A stretch of DNA of 64,000 nucleotides, from NCBI GenBank assembly GCA_963854835.1, contig OY978525.1, positions 62,909,355 to 62,973,354 on the forward strand, given 5' to 3'. Below, in pieces: positions 63,843 to 64,000 of the stretch. Source of the DNA: Megamerina dolium. Taxonomy: Eukaryota > Arthropoda > Insecta > Diptera > Megamerinidae. Positions within the stretch are counted from its first letter, which is position 1, and every line of letters starts with the position of its first letter. Under the pieces are notes generated by a model. It saw nothing but the letters and a program-made list of their open reading frames with translations. It was not told the origin of the DNA and made no database searches. Made by a program: the position numbers and the translations under genes.

Positions 63843-64000
63843 GCGTTTGCATTGCTAATGTCCATAAGTTCTGGTCTATTACGATTTGTTACTGCTGACC
63901 GATTATAATTCCCTGATTGGTTGAAATTTCCCGACTGATTAAAATTTCGCATTTGATTCCCATTTCTTTGCTGATTAAAATTTCTCTGCGGGTTAAAGTT
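63803..64000 (-). CDS. gag: Errantivirus 2 Gag, C-terminal end (partial)
   Basis: Runs off the right edge of the window. The visible part is Asn/Gln-rich with a repeated NFNQ-type unit (RNFNQQRNGN, RNFNQSGNFNQSGNYN), then RPELMDISNANANFQLGPEN and a TAG at 63805-63803. No zinc knuckle, as usual in this group. Its last ~13 codons overlap the pol frame. Confidence 0.75.
   Translation of the reverse strand, partial: NFNPQRNFNQQRNGNQMRNFNQSGNFNQSGNYNRSAVTNRNRPELMDISNANANFQLGPENNYPI
63836..63842 (-). promoter_or_regulatory. Putative -1 ribosomal frameshift site, gag to pol
   Basis: The minus strand reads A AAT TTT in the gag frame (GCA AAT TTT), an X XXY YYZ heptamer. Slipping back one base enters the pol frame, which is open from here on. 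A TAG lies a few codons upstream in the pol frame, so the shift must occur in this overlap. Downstream RNA structure was not examined. Confidence 0.65.

Larger units (their letters stand above)
56925..64000 (-). mobile_element. Errantivirus 2 (17.6/297-like), continues beyond the window
   Basis: From the right edge: gag C-terminus, pol, env, a long 3' untranslated part, polypurine tract and 3' LTR. The pol frame is intact. The env is interrupted by a foldback element. The 5' LTR and most of gag lie outside the window. A separate family from errantivirus 1. Confidence 0.85.

Overview
The window is AT-rich eukaryotic DNA from an insect, almost certainly a fly (Diptera). There is no bacterial gene organisation. 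The content is a dense, nested collection of transposable elements: R1-, RTE-, Jockey- and Loa-like LINEs, insect errantiviruses and other Ty3/gypsy elements, BEL/Pao elements, Tc1 and mariner DNA transposons, hAT, foldback elements, a MITE and a tRNA-headed SINE. A tephritid-like fly is my guess. It rests on a DD41D (rosa-type) mariner family and many TATG/TACA runs, and is inference only.

Layout. 1-5889: two plus-strand copies of one deleted R1-clade LINE, sharing an apparently identical 1457-bp block, around a minus-strand gypsy LTR-gag piece. 5913-11996: a decayed errantivirus with both LTRs and a TGTA target duplication. 12259-13783: BEL/Pao gag and mariner scraps. 14543-23681: (TA)n tracts holding two sister DD41D mariners, an RTE LINE, a Tc1 element with four repeated terminal sites, and a 3.05-kb composite with 345-bp inverted arms containing mariner, hAT and SINE pieces. 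23684-31495: RTE, BEL/Pao gag and a second R1-type LINE with a SINE inserted. 31496-36825: a zeste-like DNA-binding scrap, 2 kb with nothing recognised, a MITE, and a 706-bp tandem duplication leading into an RTE. 37140-41280: a Jockey-type LINE split by an R1-clade insertion. 42243-53780: the longest DD41D mariner ORF, a foldback relative, RTE, SINE and gypsy remnants, one convincing host exon (EGF-like, 47591-47697, plus strand), a second Tc1 and a fourth mariner. 53850-56860: BEL/Pao. 56925-64000: a second errantivirus with an intact pol, a gag/pol slippery site, and an env interrupted by a 991-bp foldback element with an exact 7-bp target duplication.

How it fits together. Only three transposon ORFs look close to functional: Tc1 transposase (17736-18776), DD41D mariner transposase (42307-43431) and errantiviral pol (60567-63842). 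The others are broken. Six of the seven LTR retroelements lie on the minus strand. This fits either antisense retention in a long intron of a plus-strand gene, suggested by the EGF exon, or a one-strand piRNA cluster of the flamenco type. The sequence alone cannot decide between them. I see no CRISPR array, free-standing tRNA or rRNA gene, or complete host gene.
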